DNA of 51,728 nucleotides, taken from Clostridia bacterium (lineage in GTDB: Bacteria; Bacillota; Clostridia; Christensenellales; DTU072). Below the pieces are notes generated by a model, which ran no database searches, was not told where the DNA came from, and was given only the letters and a program-made list of their open reading frames with translations. The position numbers and the translations under genes were made by a program. Shown one piece after another: positions 1 to 9,821 of this stretch. Position 1 is the stretch's first letter; the number at the start of each line of letters is the position of its first letter. The stretch spans positions 1 through 51,728 of the forward strand of contig JAFTZC010000025.1 in the NCBI GenBank assembly GCA_017461065.1, read 5' to 3'.

Positions 1-324
1 GGTGCCGTACTTGGTCTTGCTCAAATCTGCTTTGCTACGAGAAAGGACCTCAACCGTCCGTACTTCCCAACCGAAGAAGATAACACCGTAAAAGAAAGTA
101 ACGGCAACGTATCGACTATAATTATTCTCGGTATGTTGACTTCCATAATTATTGGCGGCGTGCCACTCGTATTCAGCGTACTCGATGCGCTCAAGGGTGA
201 CGGCATAGCCAACTTTACTTATTTGTTTGCAGGTGGTCTATCAATACTTGTATTGATAGCATCGCTTCTTTATACCTTTATAGGTATGAGAGCTAAATTC
301 GAAAGATTGTCAGAGGGGGATTAG
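1..324 (+). CDS. C-terminal part of a membrane protein (5' end outside window)
   Basis: The frame is open from base 1 and stops at 322-324, giving about 107 residues of the end of a protein. A short charged loop (RKDLNRPYFPTEED) is followed by two hydrophobic segments, around STIIILGMLTSIIIGGVPLV and YLFAGGLSILVLIASLLYTF, and a short charged tail. This is the arrangement of the last two transmembrane helices of a polytopic membrane protein, with the C-terminus probably in the cytoplasm. It directly abuts the next gene, so the two are likely cotranscribed with the Ig-like and MBG proteins. An ABC-type permease partner for the exported proteins is possible, but no diagnostic motif remains in this fragment and the family is not recognised. 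Confidence 0.7.
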   Translation, partial: GAVLGLAQICFATRKDLNRPYFPTEEDNTVKESNGNVSTIIILGMLTSIIIGGVPLVFSVLDALKGDGIANFTYLFAGGLSILVLIASLLYTFIGMRAKFERLSEGD

Positions 325-329
325 TGGGT

Positions 330-3300
330 ATGAAGAAAAAAGTTATAGCACTTATTATGATTATACCGCTCATCTTCCTTATTACGCTATTTAGCGTAGG
401 CGAAGTGGCAAGTATACTCGCTGACATTCCCGTTAGCGGTATAAAGATTACCACCCAAACCGACGAAGGCTTCATTTATCTTGATATGGCAAGATATAAC
501 GCTGACCCCGATAACTTCATTTATATGCAAGCACAGGTTGAGCCTTCCAATGCAAAAAATCAAAACTATAGCTTTAGGGTAGAATCGGCTGAAGAGGGCG
601 TTGAGCCTGCCGATATCGAAATCGATAGCGAAAGTGGCTTGCTAACTCTAAACGGCACCGGCAAAGCAAAGGTTACGGCAGTATCTGCCGACAACGGCTT
701 TACCGATAGCGTAGTAGTAAACGTAAGGTCCAGCAAGGTCGTATCTCTTGAACCTAAGCTCAGCCGTCTTACCGGTGGAAATATTACTTTGGATAAGATT
801 GGCGAGAACGAATACTCCGCTACGCTCATTCCCGAGGACTATCAATTTAGTGCAGCCATTTATCCCGTTGAAGTTAGTGATAGTAGCGTAACTTGGACTT
901 CAAGCGACGAAAACGTTATCACAATCAACTCCGTTACCGGCAGAGCAACCACCCGTCTTTCAGGTGAAGCAACGCTTACCCTTGACTGCGATAATGCTGT
1001 CGAAGGCTTTGAGCCTATCACCATTAAAGTGACCGTACCATATAATGGTGGAGAGTCGGGTATAGTAATCGAAGGTAAATCGGAAAAGGAAATGACCTAT
1101 AACGTAGGACAAAACGTAATTTCCTTCTTGGTTGAGCTCGAAGAAGCAAATTTGAACTTTGGCGCGAGCGAAAAACTCGTTATCAGCGGTGCAAATAGCT
1201 CTTACGTAGTCGCTGATAGCTACGAAGCCTTAGATTTGCAAGGAAAGCGCTTTAAAGTTACCCTAACCCTATCTGAAGGGCATCCGGCGAAATTGGATTT
1301 AGACCTAACTCTACCGTCAAAAATGCAAAGCAGTAAGCTCGTAGCGGTCTTCCAAGAGTTCAGCTTTAACGTTTTCACGTCCGCTCACCTTGGACTTGAA
1401 GACGACGTCTACCAAAAGAAGGATGCAACAATAAAATTTGCAGCAGTCGGCGTACCGAGCGACGAAAACGTCATATACGAGTGGTATGCTCAAGACAGCG
1501 CGCTCAATATCAAGACCTACGCAAACAGCAGTATCGTTGACCTAAGTAGCGCGAGCGTAGGCACGTATAGACTCGTCATCAGCGCCTTTGAAAAGCTTGA
1601 GGGAGATGAAAGGGGCGAGCTCGTAAAATCCATTACCAAGACCATCCACGTAGTAAGGGGCGTATACTCCGTTGAATTTGTAACGAGTATGGGCTCAAGC
1701 GATATGGAAGGCTTGCTCACCTTGGGTGACACCGTAATGGATGCGGCAAATGCATACAAGGAAAACTACCGTCCCACGCTCAATATGAAGGTGGCTTACG
1801 ACGACGATACTACCGGCGGATACTCTATGGAGGACCTTGAGTTTAGCATATCCGACGAAAGCATCGTAAAGCCTTACGCAACCACCGAAAACTTCAAGAT
1901 TGACGTTTTGGCAGACGGCATAGTAACCATAACGGCAAAGTGGAAAAACGGCGTACATTTCAATCAAGATATCAAGACAACGCTCAAGATTCGTGGCGTT
2001 AACGGCGGCGTTATGGTTGGTGCGGAATCCGACGATAACCTAAGGAACTACCGCGCACTCAAGCGTGCTTCAAGCGAAGGTAGAAAGGTCATTCTTATGA
2101 AGGACGTTATGCTTGGCTGGTCCAAAATGACGGAGACGGAGCTTAAGGCTGAAGCATACACTATGCTTACCGATTACGACTGGACTTACTATGCAAACCT
2201 TAATAAGAATTATCCCGACAACAATCCCGTTGCACGTCCAAGCGTTTACTATCTCATCGAGTTCCGCAACGACGTATACGGCAACGGCCATACCGTAAAC
2301 GCAGATAACTTCACTATGGCAAAGGATTCCACCGGCAATCCATTGCTCTTCAAGGGACCGCTTAACTTTGTTGCAATTGCAACGGCGTCGGTTAAGGCAC
2401 AAGATAACATCGTATATCTCGTAAGAGAAAAGGGTGTTGATATCAACAATATCAATCTAAAAGGCTGCTCTGATAGTAGCTTGATGGCAGATAGCGGTGG
2501 TATGGACCTAACTAAGCTCAACTACGCCGGAACCACCCTTGAAATCAGCGGTGACACCAACCTTACCAACAGCCGTGTATCAAACGGTAGAACGGTAATA
2601 CGTATCTTTGGCGGCGAAGTGCTAAACGAAGGCACCGCAAACGCTACTACGAAGGTTACGGCAGCAAGTGAAGTAAACGTAAGCGAGCATCGCTTAAAGG
2701 CTCGTATCGAAAGCTGTATCATTACCAACGCACGTGAGTTCTTGGTAAAAATCGGTTCGAACCTATCGATATTCAATGAATCCGACGTCAATGGGTTTGT
2801 TTACAATCCCAAGCCTTTTACCAACGCTTCAGGCAGCGCATACACGCTATATAACCACGCTAACGCAAGCAACGATTACTTCTATAACAACTACGTTATC
2901 ACCGACGTAACGCTAAAGAACTCCGTGCTTGCAACCAGCGGTTTGTTTACTATCGGTATGGAAACGCACTTTGCAGGCAATATGCTGGGTACGTTGAGCC
3001 CCGATTGGTACGGATGCGGCGGTACTTCGTACGCGAGTGTGCTTAAAATGGAAGGTCAAGTTAAGATGTACGATTGGAAGGAGCTAAGCAAGGTAGACAG
3101 CTCAACGCTAATCGAAACCACCAACGCTGCAAACGAATATCTAACGCTTAGAATCGACAAGATGCTACAAAAGGTAGTTGACGTACGTAACTTTACCGAT
3201 ATCGTCTCTATCATTGACGGAAAGGAATACGTTCACGGTGGCATTGCAATGTACGGCGGCGGTAGAAACTACTCTTGCATTGATACTACCAATCTTGAAA

Positions 3301-3533
3301 GTGAAAAGATGACGGAGTATATGGTAAACATCCGCGACCTTGCAAAGAATCCTGCTGCGGACGGTTCGGATAAGCTATTCGTTCAACAGGGTGAAAACCT
3401 GCCTGCAGCCGCAGGTGAAAACGACTTTGCATTCTATATGTACGATGCAAGCTCGAACTTCAATTATCAACAACAACAGGCCGAAATCAATTCCGGCTCA
3501 GCATATATCATACCCATTGCGCCTGTTAACTAA
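330..3533 (+). CDS. large exported protein with bacterial Ig-like (Big_2) domain
   Basis: About 1067 residues. The N-terminus has a KKK stretch followed by a hydrophobic segment (IALIMIIPLIFLITLF), a signal peptide or signal anchor. Residues around 165-235 contain SVTWTSSDENVITINSVTG, the hallmark of Big_2 domains (WxSSdxxVxxV..G). An earlier stretch near residues 45-130 (DNGFTDSVVVNV) looks like a second, more degenerate copy. The remainder is Ser/Thr/Asn-rich with predicted beta character and no catalytic motif. ATG 330 is preferred over GTG 324 because the GAGGGGG purine run at 312-319 sits about 10 bases before ATG but only about 4 before GTG. There is no LPxTG or other clear C-terminal anchor, so attachment is probably through the N-terminal helix. 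It is likely a surface or adhesive protein, cotranscribed with the MBG lipoprotein downstream (24-base gap). Confidence 0.75.
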   Translation: MKKKVIALIMIIPLIFLITLFSVGEVASILADIPVSGIKITTQTDEGFIYLDMARYNADPDNFIYMQAQVEPSNAKNQNYSFRVESAEEGVEPADIEIDSESGLLTLNGTGKAKVTAVSADNGFTDSVVVNVRSSKVVSLEPKLSRLTGGNITLDKIGENEYSATLIPEDYQFSAAIYPVEVSDSSVTWTSSDENVITINSVTGRATTRLSGEATLTLDCDNAVEGFEPITIKVTVPYNGGESGIVIEGKSEKEMTYNVGQNVISFLVELEEANLNFGASEKLVISGANSSYVVADSYEALDLQGKRFKVTLTLSEGHPAKLDLDLTLPSKMQSSKLVAVFQEFSFNVFTSAHLGLEDDVYQKKDATIKFAAVGVPSDENVIYEWYAQDSALNIKTYANSSIVDLSSASVGTYRLVISAFEKLEGDERGELVKSITKTIHVVRGVYSVEFVTSMGSSDMEGLLTLGDTVMDAANAYKENYRPTLNMKVAYDDDTTGGYSMEDLEFSISDESIVKPYATTENFKIDVLADGIVTITAKWKNGVHFNQDIKTTLKIRGVNGGVMVGAESDDNLRNYRALKRASSEGRKVILMKDVMLGWSKMTETELKAEAYTMLTDYDWTYYANLNKNYPDNNPVARPSVYYLIEFRNDVYGNGHTVNADNFTMAKDSTGNPLLFKGPLNFVAIATASVKAQDNIVYLVREKGVDINNINLKGCSDSSLMADSGGMDLTKLNYAGTTLEISGDTNLTNSRVSNGRTVIRIFGGEVLNEGTANATTKVTAASEVNVSEHRLKARIESCIITNAREFLVKIGSNLSIFNESDVNGFVYNPKPFTNASGSAYTLYNHANASNDYFYNNYVITDVTLKNSVLATSGLFTIGMETHFAGNMLGTLSPDWYGCGGTSYASVLKMEGQVKMYDWKELSKVDSSTLIETTNAANEYLTLRIDKMLQKVVDVRNFTDIVSIIDGKEYVHGGIAMYGGGRNYSCIDTTNLESEKMTEYMVNIRDLAKNPAADGSDKLFVQQGENLPAAAGENDFAFYMYDASSNFNYQQQQAEINSGSAYIIPIAPVN

Positions 3534-3557
3534 GGCAAACAATAGGAGGTAAACCTA

Positions 3558-6500
3558 ATGACAAAGAACAAACTGATTAAGACTCTCGTAGTAGTTATGA
3601 TGCTACTATGCACCGTCGCAATTCTATTTGCTTGTTCAAAGGGCGGGTCAGATAGTGACCCCGACACAAACGACAACACCTTGGGAATAGTCGTAGACTT
3701 TATGGATGGTGATGAAAAAATCTATTCAACCACCGACCCCCAAGAGGCATTGAGCTTTGAGCCTGAAGCAAAGGAAGGCTTGGTATTCAAAGGTTGGTAT
3801 TTGGATGAGAACTTTACCGAAGAAATCAAAAAGCTCCCCACCAAGAGCGTAACCCTTTATGCAAAGTGGGAAGTTCAAACCTTCAAGGTAAAGTTTATCC
3901 ATAACGACGGCTCTATCATCAAGGTAAACGGCGAGGATTATCAAATGGTCGAGTACGGCCAAGCTGCCGTTGCTCCCGAAGACCCCACTCTCGAAGGCTT
4001 TGACTTCAAGGGCTGGGACGAGGACTTCAGCTCGGTAAAATCCGACCTAACCGTCAGAGCAAAGTTTGATACCAAAACCCAAGACATCATAGTATATGAT
4101 GACAACGGCGAAGTTATCAAGAGCGTTACCGCTGCAATAGGTAGCGATATCACCGTGCTTTACAACACCTTGTACGACGACGTAGAAGGCGCAATTCCGG
4201 GCGGTCTTAGCCTTGACGCACTTTGCACCGACCCAGAGCTTACCGAGACTTACAAGGCGCCTACAAGCGGTCACGTAATGCCTACCACCGACTTGGTGCT
4301 TTATGCAAAAGTGGTTATGCAAGATATCGAAGGCTTGAAGATTACCGCAGACCGCGATAACTTCCGTTACGACACCAAGGGATTCAAGCTAACTGCTTCC
4401 CTATACTCAAACAGCATTATTAATTATGCATACGAGTGGTACGACGTAACTCAAAGCGCAGTGATTGCAGGCGAAGACAAGAGCGTTTTGAACGTAGGAT
4501 GCAAGGACGTTGGCGAATACTCTTACGAAGTAACCGTCACTGCAAGCTACAAGAACTTGGCACCTAAGCAAGCAAAGGCTCTCGTAACCGTTACCGTTAC
4601 CCCCGGCACCCTTGAAAACTTGGTTAGCGTTGAAGGCTTTAGCGACGTTTATAACGGCAAAATACGCGAACTAAACGTTTCGGGCATTCTCCCCGGTGAC
4701 GTTGTAACTTATAGAAGAGTGGGCGAAACCGATTACGTTCCATCATTCATCAAGGATGCAGGCGACTACAAGCTCGAAACCAAAGTAGAGCGCGCTAACT
4801 ACGAACCAATCGAATTCACCGGACTTGATGCAGTCAACGTAAGTATTGCTAAGGCTGAACTTACCCTTGAGATTTCACTACCCATCTCAAGAGTACACGG
4901 TGGCGTATATTATATCGTTTACGGCTCCGTTCAACCATATATCGAGCACGTTATCACCGGATACGTTGAGGGCGAAAACGAAACCTTCTTGGAAGGCTCA
5001 AAAATCCAAGATAACCCATATAGTGCAGGTTCTCCAATCGGTAGATATACCCTTGGACTACAAAAGGACTGCTGGACGCCCAAAAACTATGAGTTTGTAA
5101 ATTGGCCCACCGTTCAGCTTGAAGTTATCAAGCGTGAACTTACCATTAACGTTGATTCCAAGGCAGTAGTTTACGGCGAAAACGTTCCCGTTTACACCGC
5201 TTCTCTTGAGGGCGCGGTTGCTTCTGACGTTGACAAGATTAAGGCAGCAATCGATTACACCTGTGCTTACGACGTAGGCAAGGGCGCAATCCTTGACGAC
5301 AACGGAGAAGTAACAGGCTATGAATATCCCATCGTAGCAAGCTATACTAACGACGACTACGACATTACCATCAACAATTCAAGCTTGGTAGTTTCTCCTA
5401 AGGCAGTTACTATTACTCCTAATAGCTTCTCAATCACCTATGGTGACGCAATGCCAAGGTACTCGGTTAAGATTGAAGGTCTTGTAAACGACGAAGACGA
5501 CCTTGGTACACCAAGATACGTTTGTTCATATAAAGCGAATGCTAACAACAAAGAGTATTCGGGAGTAGGAACTTATCCTATTAGCATTGGCGCAGATAAC
5601 TTAGGCAACCCCAACTACACCATCACTTGTGGTACCGGTGTCGTTAGAGTTAACCCCAAGAACATCACTATGTCAATGGCATCAAGCTCAATCGTTTACT
5701 ACGATGCTTATCCAACGAACGACGCTTTTGCAACCAAGCTAACGGCAGAAGGCTTGGTTGGCGCAGATACCATTGAGACTTCACTCAAGACCACCGCTCA
5801 ATCGTTTACTTCCAACTATGCAATCGGTCAACCCGTTGGTACCTACAACGTAACGGTAGGCGGTTACTACTCACCCAACTATATCATTAACAACAATAGC
5901 GCAGTAGTAGGCACCCTTGTAGTAGGCAAAAAGTCTTTGACCATCCACGCTCAAAACGCAACCATAACCTATGGTGACGAGCTTGATATCGAGGTTACCT
6001 ATACCGGACTCGTAGGCGACGACCTATTTAACCCCGAATTAGCAGTAACCGAAGGCTCTATCGTAGGCGGTTATGAAGCAGGCTACAACGTAGGTGAGCA
6101 CAAAGTAAGCATTGGTAACTACACTGCAAGCAACTACGAAATCAGCTATGAAGACGGCACCATCACCGTTGTTCCAAGAGAGCTTACCATAAAGGCAAGA
6201 GGCTATACCGATGAAGAAATCGTTTGGGACGGAGCATTCGATAGCGCCGTAAACGGAAGAATACTCGAAGCAGTTGGTCTATATGCAGGCGATACCATCA
6301 CGGGTATTGTTAAATCAACCAGCAGCGTTGAAGGTATTTACGTTTCAACAGGTAGCGCTCTCAACGAAAAATTCGCTTGGGACAGCGAAAACCCATTTGC
6401 AATCGTAAGTGGTGGAGAAGATAAATTAAGCAACTACACCGTTTCTTACGACTTCCAAGTAGCAATCAACACCGTAGGCGTATTCGTAACTGCTAACTCG

Positions 6501-9500
6501 GTTATCTACGACGGCACGGCACACGGCCTTGACCTTGATTATCCATTTGGCACCGACTTTGAAGGTCTTGACCTTGTAACCGTTGAGTACTCAACCGACA
6601 ACGTAACTTACTCAACCGAAATGATTAAGCATACGGTTGTTGGCGAATATGGCATTTACTACAAGATTACTCGCGGCGGTGAAGTTAAGGCAAACGAAAA
6701 GCTAACCCTTACCATTGCTCCACGTCCCATTACAATTGAAGTTGATGAAAAGACCATCACCTATGGTGATGCTGACCCCGAACTCACTTACCAAGTAGGG
6801 GGAGAGGGCTTTGCAATGGGCGAAGACATCAACTCTCTTGGCACTTTGGCATTCAGTGTAGTTGGCGAAGAGGGTGCTTACGTTGGTAACGCAGGTTTCT
6901 ACGACATAGTAGCAAGCGGACTAAGCAACGATAACTACGACATCACCATCGTAAACGCAACCTTGACTGTAAACAGAAAAGACCTATACGTTACTGCAGG
7001 TAGCTATACTATCACTTATGGCGATAGCCTACCCACCTACGCAGCAACCACCGAAGGCTTTATAGATGGCGAATCGGTTGAGTCACTTGGCACTCAAATC
7101 CTATTCAACTGTGCATTTACCGCTGACACTAACGGTAAGGCAGGGGAATATGCAATCGTTCCCGTCCTAAGCCTACAAAACTACAAGACCATCGCAACGA
7201 GTGGTAGTCTAAAAGTTAACAAGAAAGCAGTTACTTTGACTGCAGATAGCAAGAACGTAACCTTTGGTGACGCAACTCCGGAACTAACTGCAACTGCAAG
7301 CGGTCTTGCAAGCTGGGACACCATTAACACTATGGGTACTATTACTCTTACAACCGCTTACGTAAGAGGCAACTCCGTAGGTCGCTACGACGTTAACGTA
7401 GATGCAACTTCAGATAAGTACGAAAGCACCTTGGTAAAGGGTAAAGTTGAAGTTAAGGCAAAGAGCGTCGTCGTAAGTTGGGGTGGTAACAACAATAAGT
7501 ACACCTACGACGGCACCGACCGTTCGAGTTCAATTACCGCAATATATATTGACATTGACGGTGAAACCCAATATGCAAGCGTTGCGTTCAAGTCACAAAA
7601 CGCAAGTTCAAAAACTCCAAACAAGTTCCAAAACGCAGCAACCTACAAGGTAACGGCAACGACCGCTGACACCAACTACGTTCTCACAAGTGCAAGCCTT
7701 GAGCTCGTTATGAACAAGGCAGAGTACTCGGCAGAAGACGTTAAGTACGAAGATTCGTTCAGTGGCGTATATTCACCCGAAAAGACCTTGAATAAGGACT
7801 ACGCTCTCGGAAGAACGGGCTTCTATTGGAGAAACGGAGACGTTATCCCAACCGTTGATGTAGAGCAATACGATGTATACTACAACCTTGATAGCGAAAA
7901 CTACTTTGACTTCAATCTTAAGGTTTACGTAATAATTACTCCTGCTCTCATTAGCCTTGACCACAATAGTGCAAGCGTAAGCACCAATATTGATATCGAA
8001 CATCAAATCGACGTCAACAGCACCGATATGAATCCAAGCTACACGCTCAACCCCACCATTTGGTGGATTGACGGAGCTAAGGCAATCGGCGCAGGTTACA
8101 CCGTAACTTACTCAAACGGCACGGTATTTAAGCCCGGCTCACATCTAACTACTATGACCTTTGCTTCCACCAATTACAAGCTCAACACGGAAGACGGCTC
8201 ACAAGTAGTAAACTTCTTCATCAAGTACAAGAGCGTGCTCGTTGGCAGCACTCTATACACCCCCGAAGACGCTTTGAGCGCAGCAACTTCAGGTAACGCA
8301 ACGGTTAGAGCAAACACGAGCTTCGCTACCGAGCAAGCAGTAATCAGCCGTTATTATAACGGAAGCGCATATTACACCGTAAAGAGTGGCGTAACCTTCT
8401 TGCTCCCACTTAGCGCAACCGATACCACCGGTTTCTTGAACGTTGGTGAAGTTGGTTCAAACGAGTACAACGCTCACCCCGTTGGTACTACTGACTCTAA
8501 TCCAGTACCTACACTTTATATCACCTTAACCATTCCGCAAAACGTAACGCTAAACGTATCCGGTACTTTGACGGTTGGAGCAGTAACGGGTAAACAAATG
8601 CACGGCTACTATCAAAACGCAGTAACCGGTAATTATACCCAAATCAATCTAAGTGGTAACGTTATCGTTAACAGCGCAACGCTTAACGTATACGGCTATA
8701 TTAAGGGGGCAGGTAAAGTAACCACCACCGGTTCAACCCAAGTAACTGAAAATATGTATCTAAGTGGTTGGATAGCTGGTTCAAGAACGGCAGCCAGATT
8801 TATTGGTAACGACGAAGTGTTTGCTACCACCTTTACAACGAGTGGCACCTACACGGTTGATAACCCTGTAATGTTCCCATTCAGCCAATACGAAGTAAGG
8901 GCAATCCAATCAACCCTTGAACTTCAATACGGCTCAAGTTTGCGTGGCGTAATCAAGATTTCAACGAGCGAACAAACTGCTTTGGGTATGACCGTTGTTA
9001 AAGCTAAGATCAACCTTGCATACTTCAATATTATTTCATCTTCAACCGATGAAAGCAGTGGCGTTCTCCGTATGACAAAAGCAGGTGATAAGATTACCAA
9101 GAGCTTTGCAAACGATAGGGTTAAGTTCACTCTTGACGGACAAATTTCCGACGGATACTCGGTACTAAGCATCCTTGTTATGGCAAAGACCGTAAGCGTA
9201 ACGAGTCAAAAGGTTATATTCCCACTTGACGGAAGAATTGACATCGTAGTAAATAGTGGCACTTTTACTCAAAATTATCTCTATAAGATGATGCCGGGTG
9301 CAACCTTGACGGTAAAGAGCGGCGCAACCTATAATTTGAACGGCACGCTCGTAACCTATAAGAACGGATTTATTGACGTGGCTCCGTGTTATTACCCAAC
9401 TAATAGAGGAGACGCTAAGGTATTTGTAGAAGGTACTATGAACGTAAACGGAAGCTTCGGTGGTGACATCTACGGCGTAAACGGCGGTAAGGTAGTCATC

Positions 9501-9695
9501 GGCTCAGGCGCAACCATCACTTCGGTTAAGTCAATTGAAGGTGACGGCTCAATGGCAAGAGACGGATTGAATATTAAGTTTACTTTCACGGAAGCCAATT
9601 CACAAGTTCGCAACCTAACGCTCAACAACGCAAGCGGCACGACCGCTGCGGCAGTAGGAACCACCTACACCTACAACGGCACTGCTTGGGCATAA
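3558..9695 (+). CDS. giant surface lipoprotein with InlB B-repeats and seven MBG repeats
   Basis: 2045 residues, starting at ATG 3558 with an AGGAGGT site at 3544-3550. The signal peptide ends in the lipobox LFAC with Cys26, so the protein should be lipid-anchored on the outside. Residues ~45-175 hold two InlB B-type (Listeria-Bacteroides) repeats, recognisable by FKGWYLDENF and LYAKWEV, then FKGWDEDF and RAKFD. Roughly 530-1310 carry seven MBG-type repeats of about 80-100 residues. Each has an ITYGD-like core (VVYGENVP, ITYGDAMP, IVYYDAYP, ITYGDELD, ITYGDADP, ITYGDSLP, VTFGDATP) followed by a GL/GF turn. The last ~400 residues are repetitive NGTLT/NVSG beta-strand-rich sequence, resembling a beta-helix passenger. 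Known family roles are adhesion or stalk formation; the ligand cannot be read from sequence. Confidence 0.85.
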   Translation: MTKNKLIKTLVVVMMLLCTVAILFACSKGGSDSDPDTNDNTLGIVVDFMDGDEKIYSTTDPQEALSFEPEAKEGLVFKGWYLDENFTEEIKKLPTKSVTLYAKWEVQTFKVKFIHNDGSIIKVNGEDYQMVEYGQAAVAPEDPTLEGFDFKGWDEDFSSVKSDLTVRAKFDTKTQDIIVYDDNGEVIKSVTAAIGSDITVLYNTLYDDVEGAIPGGLSLDALCTDPELTETYKAPTSGHVMPTTDLVLYAKVVMQDIEGLKITADRDNFRYDTKGFKLTASLYSNSIINYAYEWYDVTQSAVIAGEDKSVLNVGCKDVGEYSYEVTVTASYKNLAPKQAKALVTVTVTPGTLENLVSVEGFSDVYNGKIRELNVSGILPGDVVTYRRVGETDYVPSFIKDAGDYKLETKVERANYEPIEFTGLDAVNVSIAKAELTLEISLPISRVHGGVYYIVYGSVQPYIEHVITGYVEGENETFLEGSKIQDNPYSAGSPIGRYTLGLQKDCWTPKNYEFVNWPTVQLEVIKRELTINVDSKAVVYGENVPVYTASLEGAVASDVDKIKAAIDYTCAYDVGKGAILDDNGEVTGYEYPIVASYTNDDYDITINNSSLVVSPKAVTITPNSFSITYGDAMPRYSVKIEGLVNDEDDLGTPRYVCSYKANANNKEYSGVGTYPISIGADNLGNPNYTITCGTGVVRVNPKNITMSMASSSIVYYDAYPTNDAFATKLTAEGLVGADTIETSLKTTAQSFTSNYAIGQPVGTYNVTVGGYYSPNYIINNNSAVVGTLVVGKKSLTIHAQNATITYGDELDIEVTYTGLVGDDLFNPELAVTEGSIVGGYEAGYNVGEHKVSIGNYTASNYEISYEDGTITVVPRELTIKARGYTDEEIVWDGAFDSAVNGRILEAVGLYAGDTITGIVKSTSSVEGIYVSTGSALNEKFAWDSENPFAIVSGGEDKLSNYTVSYDFQVAINTVGVFVTANSVIYDGTAHGLDLDYPFGTDFEGLDLVTVEYSTDNVTYSTEMIKHTVVGEYGIYYKITRGGEVKANEKLTLTIAPRPITIEVDEKTITYGDADPELTYQVGGEGFAMGEDINSLGTLAFSVVGEEGAYVGNAGFYDIVASGLSNDNYDITIVNATLTVNRKDLYVTAGSYTITYGDSLPTYAATTEGFIDGESVESLGTQILFNCAFTADTNGKAGEYAIVPVLSLQNYKTIATSGSLKVNKKAVTLTADSKNVTFGDATPELTATASGLASWDTINTMGTITLTTAYVRGNSVGRYDVNVDATSDKYESTLVKGKVEVKAKSVVVSWGGNNNKYTYDGTDRSSSITAIYIDIDGETQYASVAFKSQNASSKTPNKFQNAATYKVTATTADTNYVLTSASLELVMNKAEYSAEDVKYEDSFSGVYSPEKTLNKDYALGRTGFYWRNGDVIPTVDVEQYDVYYNLDSENYFDFNLKVYVIITPALISLDHNSASVSTNIDIEHQIDVNSTDMNPSYTLNPTIWWIDGAKAIGAGYTVTYSNGTVFKPGSHLTTMTFASTNYKLNTEDGSQVVNFFIKYKSVLVGSTLYTPEDALSAATSGNATVRANTSFATEQAVISRYYNGSAYYTVKSGVTFLLPLSATDTTGFLNVGEVGSNEYNAHPVGTTDSNPVPTLYITLTIPQNVTLNVSGTLTVGAVTGKQMHGYYQNAVTGNYTQINLSGNVIVNSATLNVYGYIKGAGKVTTTGSTQVTENMYLSGWIAGSRTAARFIGNDEVFATTFTTSGTYTVDNPVMFPFSQYEVRAIQSTLELQYGSSLRGVIKISTSEQTALGMTVVKAKINLAYFNIISSSTDESSGVLRMTKAGDKITKSFANDRVKFTLDGQISDGYSVLSILVMAKTVSVTSQKVIFPLDGRIDIVVNSGTFTQNYLYKMMPGATLTVKSGATYNLNGTLVTYKNGFIDVAPCYYPTNRGDAKVFVEGTMNVNGSFGGDIYGVNGGKVVIGSGATITSVKSIEGDGSMARDGLNIKFTFTEANSQVRNLTLNNASGTTAAAVGTTYTYNGTAWA

Positions 9696-9706
9696 TAAAA
9701 ATATGT

Positions 9707-9732
9707 GTGGCGTAGCAAATTTGCTACGCCAC
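9707..9732. repeat. 26-bp perfect palindrome
   Basis: GTGGCGTAGCAAA is followed directly by its exact reverse complement TTTGCTACGCCAC, 13 bases per arm with no spacer. It starts 12 bases after the stop of the MBG lipoprotein gene. It could act as a transcript 3' end stem, but no T-run follows it. The GCGTAGC/GCTACGC core resembles the mini-hairpin cores of the array upstream of metF. Confidence 0.7.
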
Positions 9733-9733
9733 A

Positions 9734-9773
9734 GTTATATTTGCTTACGGCAAGTTATATTGCTTACGCAACT
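9734..9773. repeat. short modular repeat: GTTATAT spacers with mini-hairpins
   Basis: GTTATAT occurs at 9734-9740 and again at 9754-9760, each followed by a tiny hairpin with a TTAC loop (TTGC-TTAC-GGCAA and TGC-TTAC-GCA). The design, a constant heptamer alternating with changing mini-hairpins, matches the larger array at 18135-18295, which uses a different heptamer (GTGAAGT). Confidence 0.5.
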
Positions 9774-9776
9774 ATC

Positions 9777-9806
9777 AAAAAAGGCTCTCCGTTTGGAGAG
9801 CCTTTT
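9777..9806. terminator. bidirectional Rho-independent terminator
   Basis: The stem is AAGGCTCTCC/GGAGAGCCTT with a GTTT loop. It has an A-run before it and TTTT after it, so it can terminate on both strands. It lies between the convergent MBG lipoprotein gene and the phosphoesterase gene. Confidence 0.85.
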
Positions 9807-9821
9807 AATCATATAAAAAGA

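Noticed and set aside
324-329. GTG at 324 as the start of the Ig-like protein gene
   Set aside because: It overlaps the previous stop and lies too close to the purine-rich RBS; ATG 330 is better spaced.
8924-9172. Antisense open frames within the giant repeat genes
   Set aside because: They are shadows of biased codon use in the long sense genes and lack ribosome binding sites.
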